A model generated the notes under the pieces. That model was not told where the DNA came from and made no database searches. It saw nothing but the letters and a program-made list of their open reading frames with translations. 64,000 nt of DNA from the NCBI GenBank assembly GCA_963778675.1, contig CAVZVI010000013.1, forward strand, positions 496,001 through 560,000, in the 5' to 3' direction. Made by a program: the position numbers and the translations under genes. Every line of letters begins with the position of its first letter. The stretch's first letter is position 1. This DNA is from CAWCDJ01 sp963778675. Lineage in GTDB: Bacteria > Acidobacteriota > Terriglobia > Bryobacterales > Bryobacteraceae. This document shows positions 38,581 through 47,446 of the stretch, one piece after another.

Positions 38581-40043
38581 CGCAGCACCGGCTTCCGCGC
38601 CGCGGTCACTTCATCCACACGGCTGGTCCGGGTCCCGTACGGGGCGTTCTTGACCATCTGCGGATCGGTCTCCACCTCGTTCGCGATCGCAATCATCGCG
38701 TCCACGAACGCGTCGAGTTCCTGCTTGCCCTCGGTCTCGGTCGGCTCGATCATCAGCGCGCCGTGAACGATCAGCGGGAAGCTCACGGTGTAGGGATGGA
38801 ATCCGTAATCGATCAGCCGCTTGGCGATATCGCCCGTGCGGACCCCCTGCTTCGCCTGCCGGTCGTCGCTGAACACCACTTCGTGCATGTTCGGCTGCGC
38901 ATAGGGCAGGTCGAAGTACGGCTCGAGCTTTTTGCGCAAGTAGACCGCGTTCATCACCGCGTCCACGGTTGCGTTTCGCAGTCCCGGCCCGCCGTGCGCC
39001 AGGATGTAGGCCAGCGCCCGCACCAGCACTCCGAAATTGCCGTAGAACGCTTTCACCCGGCCGATGGAGTGCTTCCGCTTGTAGTCCCAGGCCCACTTCT
39101 TGCCCGAGCGCTTCAGCCGCGGCGCCGGCAGGAATGGTTCGAGCACTTTCTTCACCGCCACCGGACCCGCGCCCGGACCGCCTCCGCCGTGCGGCGTCGA
39201 GAACGTCTTGTGCAGGTTCAGGTGCATCACGTCCACGCCGAAATCGCCGGGCCGCGCGATGCCCACCAGCGCGTTCATGTTCGCGCCGTCCATGTAAAGC
39301 ATCGCGCCCTTGGCGTGCAGAATCTCCGCCGCGTGGACGATGTTCTCCTCGAAGACTCCGAGCGTGTTCGGGTTCGTCACCATCAGTGCGGCGACGTCTT
39401 TATCGACGATGCGCTCCAGCGCCGCCACGTCCAGCACTCCCGTCTCGCTCGACTTGATGTTTTCGATCGCGTAGCCTGCGATCGCCGCCGTGGCCGGGTT
39501 GGTCCCGTGCGCCGAATCCGGAATCAGGATCTTCTTCCGCGGATTGCCCCGCTTTTCGAGCAGCGCCCGGATCAGCAGGATGCCCGTCAGTTCGCCGTGC
39601 GCGCCCGCCGCCGGCTGCAGTGTCACCGCGTCCATCCCGGTGATCTCCGCGAGCGCCGCCTCGAGCCGCGCCATCACTTCCATCGATCCCTGCGCCAGCG
39701 CCTCCGGCTGGTAGGGATGCGCCCAGGCCAGGCCCTCGATCCGCGCGGCCAGCTCGTTGATCCGCGGGTTGTACTTCATCGTGCACGAGCCCAGCGGATA
39801 CATGCCGTAATCGATCGCGTAGTTCCACGTCGAAAGCCGCGTGAAATGCCGGATGGCCTCCACCTCGCTCACTTCCGGGAATCCTTCGATCTCGGCGCGC
39901 ACGTGCTCGGCGCCCAGCGCTTCGGCGGGGTCCACCGCCGGTACGTCCAGCTCCGGCAGTTGGTATGCCTTCTTGCCTGGGGAGCTGCGCTCGAACAGCA
40001 GCGGCTCGTTCTGCGAAAGGTGGTTGCGGACTTTCGTGATCAT
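38565..40043 (-). CDS. gcvPB: Glycine dehydrogenase (decarboxylating) subunit 2
   Basis: GcvPB is the PLP-binding half of the split P-protein of glycine cleavage. The 492-residue protein contains the PLP lysine in HLNLHKTFSTPHGGGG (about residue 277), plus SCTMKYNP and PDSAHGTNPA. Start at 40043 gives MITKVRN and overlaps the TGA of gcvPA by four bases (ATGA). The open frame runs 19 codons further upstream but that overlaps gcvPA. Confidence 0.97.
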   Translation of the reverse strand: MITKVRNHLSQNEPLLFERSSPGKKAYQLPELDVPAVDPAEALGAEHVRAEIEGFPEVSEVEAIRHFTRLSTWNYAIDYGMYPLGSCTMKYNPRINELAARIEGLAWAHPYQPEALAQGSMEVMARLEAALAEITGMDAVTLQPAAGAHGELTGILLIRALLEKRGNPRKKILIPDSAHGTNPATAAIAGYAIENIKSSETGVLDVAALERIVDKDVAALMVTNPNTLGVFEENIVHAAEILHAKGAMLYMDGANMNALVGIARPGDFGVDVMHLNLHKTFSTPHGGGGPGAGPVAVKKVLEPFLPAPRLKRSGKKWAWDYKRKHSIGRVKAFYGNFGVLVRALAYILAHGGPGLRNATVDAVMNAVYLRKKLEPYFDLPYAQPNMHEVVFSDDRQAKQGVRTGDIAKRLIDYGFHPYTVSFPLIVHGALMIEPTETEGKQELDAFVDAMIAIANEVETDPQMVKNAPYGTRTSRVDEVTAARKPVLRWKAQ

Positions 40044-41353
40044 GCCAGCGCCTCCGCCACCGCGTCCATGTCGGCGCGCCGCGACATCTCGGTCGCGCAC
40101 AGCAGCATCGAATCCGCCAGCTCCGGATAAAACCGCCCCAGCGCCAGCCCGCCGATAATCTTCTTCTTCAGCAATGCCTTGTTCGCCTCTTCCGGCGTCT
40201 TGCCTTCCAGCTTCACCACGAACTCGTTGAAGAACTTGCCGCAGAACCGCGGCTTCAACTTCCCCGCCAGGTAGTGCGCCTTCGCCAGGTTCTGCGCGGC
40301 CAGTTCCCGCAGCCCCTGCTTGCCGTAGACCGTCATGAAGACCGTGGCCATCAGCGCGATCAGCGCCTGGTTGGTGCAGATATTCGAAGTCGCCTTCTCG
40401 CGCCGGATGTGCTGCTCGCGCGTCGCCAGCGTCAGGCAGAAGGCCCGGTTGCCGCGCGCGTCCGTGGTCTGCCCCACCAGCCGGCCCGGCACCTGCCGGA
40501 TGAACTTCTCCCTGGTAGCGATGATCCCCGCGAACGGCCCTCCGTAACTCGGCGAGATCGCGAACGATTGCAGTTCGCCCGCCACGATATCGGCGTCCGT
40601 CGCCGGCGCCACGAGGCCCAGCGAAACCGCCTCGGTGAACAACAGGATCAGCAGCGCACCCCTGCGGTGCGCGATCTCCGCCGCCGCACGCACCTGGTCC
40701 ACGACCCCGAAGAAGTTGGGCGATTGCACAATCACGGCCGCCGTCAGATCGTCGATCTTGCGGTCCAGGTCCTCCAGGTCGATCGTGCCGGCCTCCGGCA
40801 CGTAGCCGAACTCATCGACCGGCATCCCCTGGTGCTTGGCGTAAGTTGCCAGGACCTCGCGATACTCCGGATGCACCGATTTCGCAATCAGGACGCGCCC
40901 CTTGCCCGTTGCCCGCACCGCCATCATGGCCGCTTCCGGCACCGCCGTCGAACCGTCGTACATCGAGGCGTTCGCGACATCCATGCCGGTCAACTGGCAG
41001 ATCATCGTCTGGAATTCGAAGATCGTGGTCAGCGTGCCCTGAGAAATCTCCGCCTGGTAGGGCGTATACGAGGTCAGAAACTCGCCGCGCGAGACCACCG
41101 TATCCACCAGCACCGGGCGAAAGTGGCGGTACACACCCGCGCCCAGAAACGACGGATATCCGTTGGCGTTTTCGGCCGCGCGTTCGCGGAAGTATTCCAC
41201 GATCTCGTATTCGGAAATGCCCGGCGCCAGGTCGAGCGGCCGGTTGAGCTTCACTGCCTCCGGCAAATGCGAAAACAGCTCCTCGGCGGTGCCCGCGCCG
41301 CAGGCTGCCAGCATCTCGCGGCGCTCGGAATCGGACTTCGGAAGATAGCGCAA
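40040..41353 (-). CDS. gcvPA: Glycine dehydrogenase (decarboxylating) subunit 1
   Basis: GcvPA is the other half of the two-subunit P-protein. The 437-residue protein has SFLGAGVYRHF, TSYTPYQAEISQGTL and NASMYDGSTA, all typical. It starts with TTG immediately after the TAG of gcvH (no gap), implying tight coupling, and lacks a distinct Shine-Dalgarno of its own beyond AAAAG. Ends with ATGA overlap with gcvPB. Confidence 0.97.
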   Translation of the reverse strand: MRYLPKSDSERREMLAACGAGTAEELFSHLPEAVKLNRPLDLAPGISEYEIVEYFRERAAENANGYPSFLGAGVYRHFRPVLVDTVVSRGEFLTSYTPYQAEISQGTLTTIFEFQTMICQLTGMDVANASMYDGSTAVPEAAMMAVRATGKGRVLIAKSVHPEYREVLATYAKHQGMPVDEFGYVPEAGTIDLEDLDRKIDDLTAAVIVQSPNFFGVVDQVRAAAEIAHRRGALLILLFTEAVSLGLVAPATDADIVAGELQSFAISPSYGGPFAGIIATREKFIRQVPGRLVGQTTDARGNRAFCLTLATREQHIRREKATSNICTNQALIALMATVFMTVYGKQGLRELAAQNLAKAHYLAGKLKPRFCGKFFNEFVVKLEGKTPEEANKALLKKKIIGGLALGRFYPELADSMLLCATEMSRRADMDAVAEALA

Positions 41354-41737
41354 CTACTTTTCGGCTCCTACGTAGGTTTGATACTCGGCGGCCGTCATGA
41401 GATTCTGAACCTGCTTGGCATCGCTCAACTTCAGCTTCACCAGCCAGCCCTCGCCGTACGGATCTTCGTTCAGCTTCTCGGGCGCGTCCGCCAGCGCGGG
41501 GTTAACGTCGGTGACTTCTCCCGCGGCCGGGCAGTAGATTTCCGAGACCGCCTTCACCGATTCCACCGAGCCCAGCGATCCGTGCTCTTCCAGGCTGGTC
41601 CCCGCCTTCGGCAGATCGACAAAAACGATGTCGCCCAGCTCTTCCTGCGCATGGTCCGTGATTCCCACCGTGCCGGTGTCGCCTTCCACGAGAATCCACT
41701 CGTGATCCTTCGTGTATCGAAGATTTTCTGGATACAT
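41354..41737 (-). CDS. gcvH: Glycine cleavage system H protein
   Basis: GcvH carries the aminomethyl group on a lipoyl-lysine between the P, T and L proteins. The 127-residue length is standard. The lipoylation site is Lys62 in GSVESVKAVSE. The start at 41737 (MYPENLRYTKDHEW) lies five bases from the gcvT stop. No lipoate ligase or L-protein gene is nearby. Confidence 0.98.
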   Translation of the reverse strand: MYPENLRYTKDHEWILVEGDTGTVGITDHAQEELGDIVFVDLPKAGTSLEEHGSLGSVESVKAVSEIYCPAAGEVTDVNPALADAPEKLNEDPYGEGWLVKLKLSDAKQVQNLMTAAEYQTYVGAEK

Positions 41738-41742
41738 ATTTT

Positions 41743-42846
41743 CTATTTCGCTCGCTTGTAAAAGGGAGTTTCCACTGTCACCGCATCCACGGGCTGGTTG
41801 CGGATCATGACCTGGATCGGCCTGCCCGGCTGCGCGTGCTGCGCCGGCAGATAGCAGAGCCCGATGTTCCTGCACAGGGTCGGCGATGGAGAGCCGCTGG
41901 TCACCCATCCGGCCGGCGCGCCGTCCACGGACACTTCGTAGCCGTCGCGCCCGATCCCCCGGCCGCGCATTTCGAAGCCGACGAGCCCGCGCCTCAGTCC
42001 CGCTTCTTTCTGTTTGACCAGGGCGTCGCGGCCCACGAAATCGCCCTTATCCAGCTTGACGATCCAGCCGAGCCCGGCTTCGAGCGGCGAGATCGAGGCG
42101 TCGATTTCGTGCCCGTAGAGCGCCATCTTGGCTTCCAGCCGCAAGGTGTTGCGCGCGCCCAGCCCGCACGGCTTGATGCCGAATTCCGCGCCCGCCGCCA
42201 TCACCTCGCCCCACAGCCGGACTCCTTCGGCGGGTGCGACGTAAATCTCGAATCCGTCCTCTCCGGTGTAGCCGGTGTGCGCGATGCGCGCCGGCGCGCC
42301 CGACACTTCCCCATCGGTGAACCAGTAGTATTTGATGCTTCCCAGGTCCACCGGAGTCAGTTTCTGCAGCGTGGCCCGGGCGTGCGGCCCCTGGATCGCC
42401 AGTTGCACATACCGGTCGCTGGCCAGCTCCACCTCCGCATCGAACTCGTTCATCGCGCAGATGTGCTCGAAGTCCTTTTCCTGGTTCGAAGCGTTGACAC
42501 ACAGGAAATAATGATCGCCGGCCACGCGGTGGACCAGGATATCGTCCACGAAGCCGCCATGCTCGTAGAGCAGCCCGGAGTAGTGAATCTGCCCGGTCTT
42601 GAGCTTCCGGACGGCGTTGGTGGTGACGAAATCGGTGAGCCGTTCCGCTTCCGGCCCGCGGATCTCGATCTCCCCCATGTGGCTGACGTCGAACAGACCC
42701 ACCGCGGTGCGCACGGTCTGGTGTTCGTCGACGAGTCCGGAATACTGAACGGGCATATCCCACCCGCCGAAATCCACCATCCTGGCCTTCAGCCCTCGAT
42801 GGACGGAATTCAGCGGCGTGACGCGGAGTGCGGGAGCTGCGGCCAT
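41743..42846 (-). CDS. gcvT: Glycine cleavage system aminomethyltransferase (T protein)
   Basis: GcvT transfers the methylene group from lipoyl-GcvH to tetrahydrofolate. The 367-residue protein has MVDFGGWDMPVQYSG, DVSHMGEIEI, TGYTGEDGFEIY and the C-terminal folate-domain sequence. The start is ATG at 42846 (MAAAPALRV), which has no clear ribosome-binding site; an in-frame TTG at 42873 is the alternative. It is the first gene of gcvTHPAPB and is divergent from the secreted protein at 43018, with an unusual leader between them. Confidence 0.95.
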   Translation of the reverse strand: MAAAPALRVTPLNSVHRGLKARMVDFGGWDMPVQYSGLVDEHQTVRTAVGLFDVSHMGEIEIRGPEAERLTDFVTTNAVRKLKTGQIHYSGLLYEHGGFVDDILVHRVAGDHYFLCVNASNQEKDFEHICAMNEFDAEVELASDRYVQLAIQGPHARATLQKLTPVDLGSIKYYWFTDGEVSGAPARIAHTGYTGEDGFEIYVAPAEGVRLWGEVMAAGAEFGIKPCGLGARNTLRLEAKMALYGHEIDASISPLEAGLGWIVKLDKGDFVGRDALVKQKEAGLRRGLVGFEMRGRGIGRDGYEVSVDGAPAGWVTSGSPSPTLCRNIGLCYLPAQHAQPGRPIQVMIRNQPVDAVTVETPFYKRAK

Positions 42847-42980
42847 TGAAGAATTAAGGCTAGCAGCACCCAAAAGGGGGTGTCAAACAGCAGGCTTGGG
42901 GAAGATGTCCAACCGGTCGAGGGGCGCCCGGTGTGGCCAGTTGGTCCTATTACCCTGTCAGTACCCTTGCTCTTTGGCAT
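42810..42980 (-). other. Possible leader ORF overlapping the gcvT start
   Basis: On the gcvT strand, a 56-codon frame starts at an ATG (42980) preceded by GAAGGGAAAGAG, the strongest ribosome-binding site in this interval. It ends inside gcvT at 42810, in another frame. If translated, it could couple or attenuate gcvT expression. The sequence (MPKSKGTDRVIGPTG...) matches nothing I recognise. Low confidence that it is real. Confidence 0.3.
42867..42882 (-). promoter_or_regulatory. Small hairpin just upstream of gcvT
   Basis: On the gcvT mRNA, CACCC pairs with GGGUG around a CCUUUU loop, 21 bases before the ATG. Further upstream (about 42930-43005) there are fragments reminiscent of glycine-aptamer sequence (ACAGGGTAATAGGACC), but I could not fold a convincing riboswitch. 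Confidence 0.25.
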
Positions 42981-43017
42981 CTCTTTCCCTTCGCGGTAGA
43001 CTGGAGCGCAACCGCTC

Positions 43018-44304
43018 ATGAGATTCCTCGCCATTTCCCTATCTCTCTTCTCGGCCGCTCTCCTGCCTTCGGCTTCCGCGCAGACGGCCACATACACGAA
43101 CAGCTCTCAGATCGTGACCTTGACCGGTCTCGGCGGCAGCGGCGGCGTGGGCCAAAGCCGCGTCACCTGGGGGAATTGCGCTTACGACGGTACGAACACC
43201 AAGTGCACGGTGACGGCACCCTACACCGGTGTCGGTGGCGGTGGAACCATTTCCATGGTGCTTGCATACAAGGGCAACGGCATATCCCCCTTCACTGCCA
43301 ATTCCATCAGCGCGGGGAGTGACTACATCACTTTCGGCCTGATGGCCGGCTCTTCCGGCACGATCTCGGTGTCGCTGGCAGAGAATACGGGCGCATCGGT
43401 CGCGTTTCTCTCCAATAACTTCACCTTCTACTACGATTCCACGGCCTCCTGCTCCGGAACCGCGGCCCCGTCATGCAGCATCGGACAAGTAGGGCTGACA
43501 CCAGGCGCCGTAATCAGCGGAACGGTCCACGGAACATTCGATGCTACACCCGTCATCCGGACGTCCCAGGGCGTGATCAGCGCCAGCGCTTACGGCGGCT
43601 TCTCCGCACTTGCGCCCGGAACCTGGATGGAGATCTACGGTACGAATCTCGCTAACGTCACTTCCCAGACTTGGGGCAGCGCCGATTTCAAAGGCAACGC
43701 GGCGCCCACTGCTCTGGGAGGAACCACGGTTACCATTGGCGGCCAGCCCGCATTCATCGACTATGTCAGCCCCACCCAAGTGAACGCCCAGGTGCCCTCC
43801 AACATCTCTCCGGGGTCGCAGCCGGTAGTAGTTACGACGCCGGGCGGAACCAGCACGGCCTACCCGATCACCGTGAATGTGACCGAGCCCGGCCTGCTTG
43901 CGCCTTCGGTATTCAATCTGAAGGCCGGACAATACATAGCGGCGCTGTTTCCGGACGGCGTCACGTTTGTTCTCCCTCCCGGCTCGATCCCCGGCGTCGC
44001 TTCGGCGCGGGCCAAACCCGGCGACACCATCGTGTTTTATGGCGTTGGCTTTGGAACGGTGACGCCGGATAGTCCTGCGGGCCAGATTGTGACGCAATCC
44101 AATACGCTGAACAGAGACTTCCAAGCCTCGTTCGCCGGGACACCGGCCACCGTGTCATTCTCAGGCTTGACGGGCGGCTATTTGGGGCTCTATCAGTTCA
44201 ATGTCGTGGTGCCCAACGTCGCCGCCGGCGACGCTGTGCCCCTCACTTTCTCACTCGCTGGGACCGCAGGCACGCAGAAGCTGCTGATTTCGATATCGAA
44301 CTGA
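43018..44304 (+). CDS. Secreted protein with Solibacter-type C-terminal domain
   Basis: The 428-residue protein has a signal peptide (LFSAALLPSASAQ). Residues about 180-428 form the same Solibacter-expanded C-terminal domain as the protein at 17618: WMEIYGTNLA, GGTTVTIGGQPAFIDYVSPTQVN, VPSNISPGSQPVVV and a final FYGVGFGTVTPDSPAG block. The N-terminal part is a different Ser/Gly-rich beta domain. Surface or extracellular function unknown. No ribosome-binding site is obvious. Confidence 0.82.
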   Translation: MRFLAISLSLFSAALLPSASAQTATYTNSSQIVTLTGLGGSGGVGQSRVTWGNCAYDGTNTKCTVTAPYTGVGGGGTISMVLAYKGNGISPFTANSISAGSDYITFGLMAGSSGTISVSLAENTGASVAFLSNNFTFYYDSTASCSGTAAPSCSIGQVGLTPGAVISGTVHGTFDATPVIRTSQGVISASAYGGFSALAPGTWMEIYGTNLANVTSQTWGSADFKGNAAPTALGGTTVTIGGQPAFIDYVSPTQVNAQVPSNISPGSQPVVVTTPGGTSTAYPITVNVTEPGLLAPSVFNLKAGQYIAALFPDGVTFVLPPGSIPGVASARAKPGDTIVFYGVGFGTVTPDSPAGQIVTQSNTLNRDFQASFAGTPATVSFSGLTGGYLGLYQFNVVVPNVAAGDAVPLTFSLAGTAGTQKLLISISN

Positions 44305-44498
44305 CCGCGGAGTCGTTCCCCGTCCGATCAGAAGGCGCCACGGACAATGAAGGTCATCAAACGCCTTCCGGTTGCGGGCGTATAGAGCTCGGCTTGCCTC
44401 GTCAACCAGTCTGCGGATCGCCCAATACGCGCCGGAGCCTGGCGATAGCGTGCCACGACATTTATCCGGGTAATATTCGGAAGTCAATATCTTCCGGG

Positions 44499-44504
44499 TA
44501 TAAT
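44499..44504 (+). promoter_or_regulatory. TATAAT -10 box placing hslR-like mRNA as leaderless
   Basis: A perfect TATAAT lies seven bases before the GTG at 44512. The preceding 200-base interval (44305-44511) contains no recognisable gene; a minus-strand open stretch there has no identifiable product. Confidence 0.65.
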
Positions 44505-44511
44505 GACCGGC

Positions 44512-44883
44512 GTGCGAGTGGACAAGTGGCTCTGGGCGGCCCGCTTCTTCAAAACGCGGTCGCTCGCGGCACGGGCCTGTGAGCTTGGCCGCGTCCAGTC
44601 CAACGGACAGACGGCCAAGGCGGCGCGGGAAGTCCGGGCCGGCGACCGGCTGCAGGTGAAAAACGACAGCGGCGACTTCGAGGTGGAGGTTCTGCTTCTC
44701 AGCGACATGCGCGGGCCGGCGCAGCTCGCCCAGAAGCTCTACCAGGAGACCGAGGCAAGCCGGGAACTCAGGCAGAAACTGGCCGTGGAGCGTAAGGCAA
44801 TGCCCCACTTCGAAGGGTTCCGCAAAGGCAAACCGTCGAAGCGCGACCGGCGGGAGGTCGACCGGTTGCGCGGCAGGCGGTAA
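44512..44883 (+). CDS. hslR: Hsp15-like S4 RNA-binding protein
   Basis: Hsp15 (HslR) binds stalled 50S subunits carrying nascent chain-tRNA. The 123-residue product is an S4 domain: VRVDKWLWAARFFKTRS, GRVQSNGQTAK and VRAGDRLQV, followed by a basic C-terminal tail. GTG 44512 is preferred over ATG 44503 because the homologous N-terminus begins MRVDKWLW and a TATAAT box ends 7 bases upstream, which would put the ATG inside the promoter. Confidence 0.88.
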   Translation: MRVDKWLWAARFFKTRSLAARACELGRVQSNGQTAKAAREVRAGDRLQVKNDSGDFEVEVLLLSDMRGPAQLAQKLYQETEASRELRQKLAVERKAMPHFEGFRKGKPSKRDRREVDRLRGRR

Positions 44884-44893
44884 CCTAGCCTTT

Positions 44894-46387
44894 ATGCCGC
44901 AAATGGTGGTGGTGGGAGCGGACCCGCTCTCGATTGAAGACGTGGTGCGGGTGGCGCGTGAAGACGCCACGGTGCGGATTACCGGTGGCGCGCGGACGCG
45001 CGTGGCCGGCGGGCGCGCGAGGCTGCAGGAGATGCTGGCGCGCGGCGAGCGGATCTACGGCGTGAATACCGGGGTCGGGGGGAATATCGGAATCTCCCTC
45101 GAAGCCGGCCAGATGGAACTGCTGCAGCACAATCTGATGCGGCACCTGGCGTGCGCCACGGGGGCGCCGCTGCCGCGCGACGTAGTGCGGGCCGCCACGC
45201 TGCTGCGGGTAGTTACGTTCGCGACGGGGGCCTCGGCGGTGCGCAACGAACTGCTGGACGCGCTGTCCGGCCTGTTGAACCGCGGCGTGACGCCGGTCGT
45301 GCCGCGGTATGGCTCGGTGGGGGCGAGCGGCGACCTGATGCCCTCGGCCTATATCGCGCGCGTGCTCCTGGGCATGGGGGAAGCCGAATTTCAGGGGCGG
45401 CGGCTGCCGGCATCCGAGGCGCTGCAGGCAGCCGGACTGCCGCCGATCTCTTTCGCTCCGAAAGAAGGGCTCGCGCTGATCAACGGGACCACGGTCATGA
45501 CGGCGGTGGCGGCCCTGCTGCAGGTGGATGCCTTCCGCGTGCTGCGTGCCCTGCTCGGCGCGGTGGCTCTCTCCATCGAGGCGTTGCAGGCGCCCAGCCA
45601 GCCGTTCGACCCTTGGGTGCATGAACGGAAGGGACACCCGGGGCAGATCGCGGTGGCGGCGCTGCTGCGCGGCCTGCTGGAAGGCTCGGGTTACACGCAG
45701 GTTTCGAGCGGGCAAAGCTGCTACTCGCTGCGGTGCGTGCCGCAGGGACTGGGGCAGGTCTGGGAGGCGCTCGACGGCTCGCGCGCGGTGATCGAGCGGG
45801 AGATCAATTCGGCCAACGACAATCCGCTGATCGATCCCGAAACCGGAACCATGTACAAAGCCGGGAACTTCTACGGCGGGCACATAGCGCGGTTGCTCGA
45901 TACGTGGAAGATCGATTTCGCCGCCATGGCCAACTGGGGCAATTCGCTGATGGCCGTGCTGGTAGACGACCGTTTCAACGGCGGGCTGCCCGCCAACCTC
46001 ACACCGCGGCCGGGAGTGAACTCCGGGTTCAAGGGGATGCAGTTGAGCGTCACCAGCCTGGCCTGCGCGGTGCGGCAGATGGCGGGGCCGAGTTCGATTC
46101 ATTCGCTGCCCACCGAGCAGTACAACCAGGACGTGGTGAGCCTGGGAATGCACGCGGCGGTCACCGCGATGGATGCGCTGGAGTGCGTCCGTAACCAGGC
46201 GGCCATGCTGCTGCTCGCCGCGGCGCAGGCGGTGGATCTGCGGGGCGGTCCCGGGAAGCTGGCCGCGGGCTCGCGCGCCGTCTACCTCCAGGTGCGGGAG
46301 TCGGCGGCATTTCAGGACCAGGACCAGCCTATGGAGCAGGAAGTGGCGGCGGTGGCGGCGCGAATCGCGTCGGGCGGGCTGGTTTAG
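44894..46387 (+). CDS. MIO-type aromatic amino acid ammonia-lyase (tyrosine-type selectivity residues)
   Basis: These enzymes use a self-formed methylidene-imidazolone (MIO) cofactor to remove or migrate ammonia from His, Phe or Tyr. The 497-residue protein has the MIO triad A144-S145-G146 in GSVGASGDLMP and catalytic Tyr55 in IYGVNTG. The substrate-selectivity pair in N80-L-M-R-H84-L85 is His-Leu, as in tyrosine ammonia-lyases; histidine lyases have Ser-His and phenylalanine lyases usually Phe-Leu. No hut genes are nearby. I therefore favour tyrosine lyase or aminomutase over HutH. Starts 10 bases after the hslR stop; its stop overlaps the convergent lpxC stop. Confidence 0.85.
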   Translation: MPQMVVVGADPLSIEDVVRVAREDATVRITGGARTRVAGGRARLQEMLARGERIYGVNTGVGGNIGISLEAGQMELLQHNLMRHLACATGAPLPRDVVRAATLLRVVTFATGASAVRNELLDALSGLLNRGVTPVVPRYGSVGASGDLMPSAYIARVLLGMGEAEFQGRRLPASEALQAAGLPPISFAPKEGLALINGTTVMTAVAALLQVDAFRVLRALLGAVALSIEALQAPSQPFDPWVHERKGHPGQIAVAALLRGLLEGSGYTQVSSGQSCYSLRCVPQGLGQVWEALDGSRAVIEREINSANDNPLIDPETGTMYKAGNFYGGHIARLLDTWKIDFAAMANWGNSLMAVLVDDRFNGGLPANLTPRPGVNSGFKGMQLSVTSLACAVRQMAGPSSIHSLPTEQYNQDVVSLGMHAAVTAMDALECVRNQAAMLLLAAAQAVDLRGGPGKLAAGSRAVYLQVRESAAFQDQDQPMEQEVAAVAARIASGGLV

Positions 46388-47271
46388 GAAACCAGGGCCT
46401 GGGTAACGCGCGAGGCCAACTGGTCGAAGGTGAGAATCTCGTAGAGGCTGGGGTCGGACATGATGCGGGCGACCAGTGCGGCGTGCATCGCATGCCCGGC
46501 GCGTTCCGCGATTACGTGGCCCAACAGCGGGCGGCCGAGCAGGGCGAGGTCGCCGATGAGATCGAGGGCCTTGTGGCGGCAGCACTCGTCGGGAGCGCGC
46601 AGGCCGCCGGGGTTCATGACACCGCCGGGGGTAAAGCAGACGGCGTTATCGAGAGAGGCGCCGCGGATTAAACCCATGTTGCGCATCTGGTCCAGATCCG
46701 ACTCCCATCCGAAGGTGCGGGCAAAGGCGAGTTCCGAGGCGAAGCGACCCGGGGTGACCTCCAGTTCGAGCGACTGCCGGCCCACCGGCGGCGGATACTC
46801 CGTATCGCACGTCAGGCGAAAGCTGTCGGCCGGAAGGATGCTGATGCGCTTCCCCTTATCCTCCACCGAAATGGGCCGCCGGATGCGCAGGTAGCGGCGC
46901 TTGCGGCGGTACTGGCGGATTCCGGCCTGCTCGATCAGGCGGACGAACGGCGCGCCGCTGCCGTCCAGGATGGGGACCTCCAGGTTGTCGATTTCCACAT
47001 AGGCGTTATCGATCCCCATGGAGTAGAACACGCTGAGGAGGTGCTCGGTGGTGGAGATCAGCACGCCTTGGCGCATCAGGCTGGTGGCGTAACTGACCCG
47101 CGCGACATGGCGCCAGCTCGCGGGGATCGCGAAGTTTTCGAGATCGGTGCGGATAAATACGATGCCCGTGGAGACCGGAGCCGGCATGATGCGGATGCCC
47201 ACCGGAACGCCGCTGTGCAGCCCAACGCCTGAAGCCTCCACTGGGCGGTGGATGGTGGTCTCAAAACGCAC
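46384..47271 (-). CDS. lpxC: UDP-3-O-acyl-N-acetylglucosamine deacetylase
   Basis: LpxC is the committed zinc deacetylase of lipid A synthesis, showing that the organism makes an LPS outer membrane. Zinc ligands are H77 (STTEHLLS), H233 and D237 (RHKALDLIGD), and the catalytic base is H260 (AGHAMHA). GTG at 47271 gives MRFETTIHRPVEASGVGLHS, the expected N-terminus; the frame continues 12 codons upstream. Length 295 is typical. Confidence 0.95.
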   Translation of the reverse strand: MRFETTIHRPVEASGVGLHSGVPVGIRIMPAPVSTGIVFIRTDLENFAIPASWRHVARVSYATSLMRQGVLISTTEHLLSVFYSMGIDNAYVEIDNLEVPILDGSGAPFVRLIEQAGIRQYRRKRRYLRIRRPISVEDKGKRISILPADSFRLTCDTEYPPPVGRQSLELEVTPGRFASELAFARTFGWESDLDQMRNMGLIRGASLDNAVCFTPGGVMNPGGLRAPDECCRHKALDLIGDLALLGRPLLGHVIAERAGHAMHAALVARIMSDPSLYEILTFDQLASRVTQALVS

Positions 47272-47446
47272 GACTGCACTCCAGTACCATGGCCCCAGCT
47301 TAAGCAACTCCTGGACCCATTGACAAGTATTTGAATGCTAAGGATTTGTAATTTCTATGGTGTGGCTAAAACACTACGCTTTTCTGTGGATTTGTTGCGG
47401 AAATAAGGCACGGGAAGGCCCCTGATCAGGGGCTCACCTGAGCCGG

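Noticed and set aside
42930..43005. Definite glycine riboswitch
   Set aside because: Only short fragments match; the two-stem aptamer could not be paired, so it is kept as a weak candidate only.
44305..44511. Minus-strand open stretch in the gap before hslR
   Set aside because: The peptide has no recognisable family and the tract is too short and uncertain to call a gene or remnant.
44894..46387. Histidine ammonia-lyase (hutH)
   Set aside because: The selectivity pair is His-Leu instead of Ser-His, and no hut genes are present.
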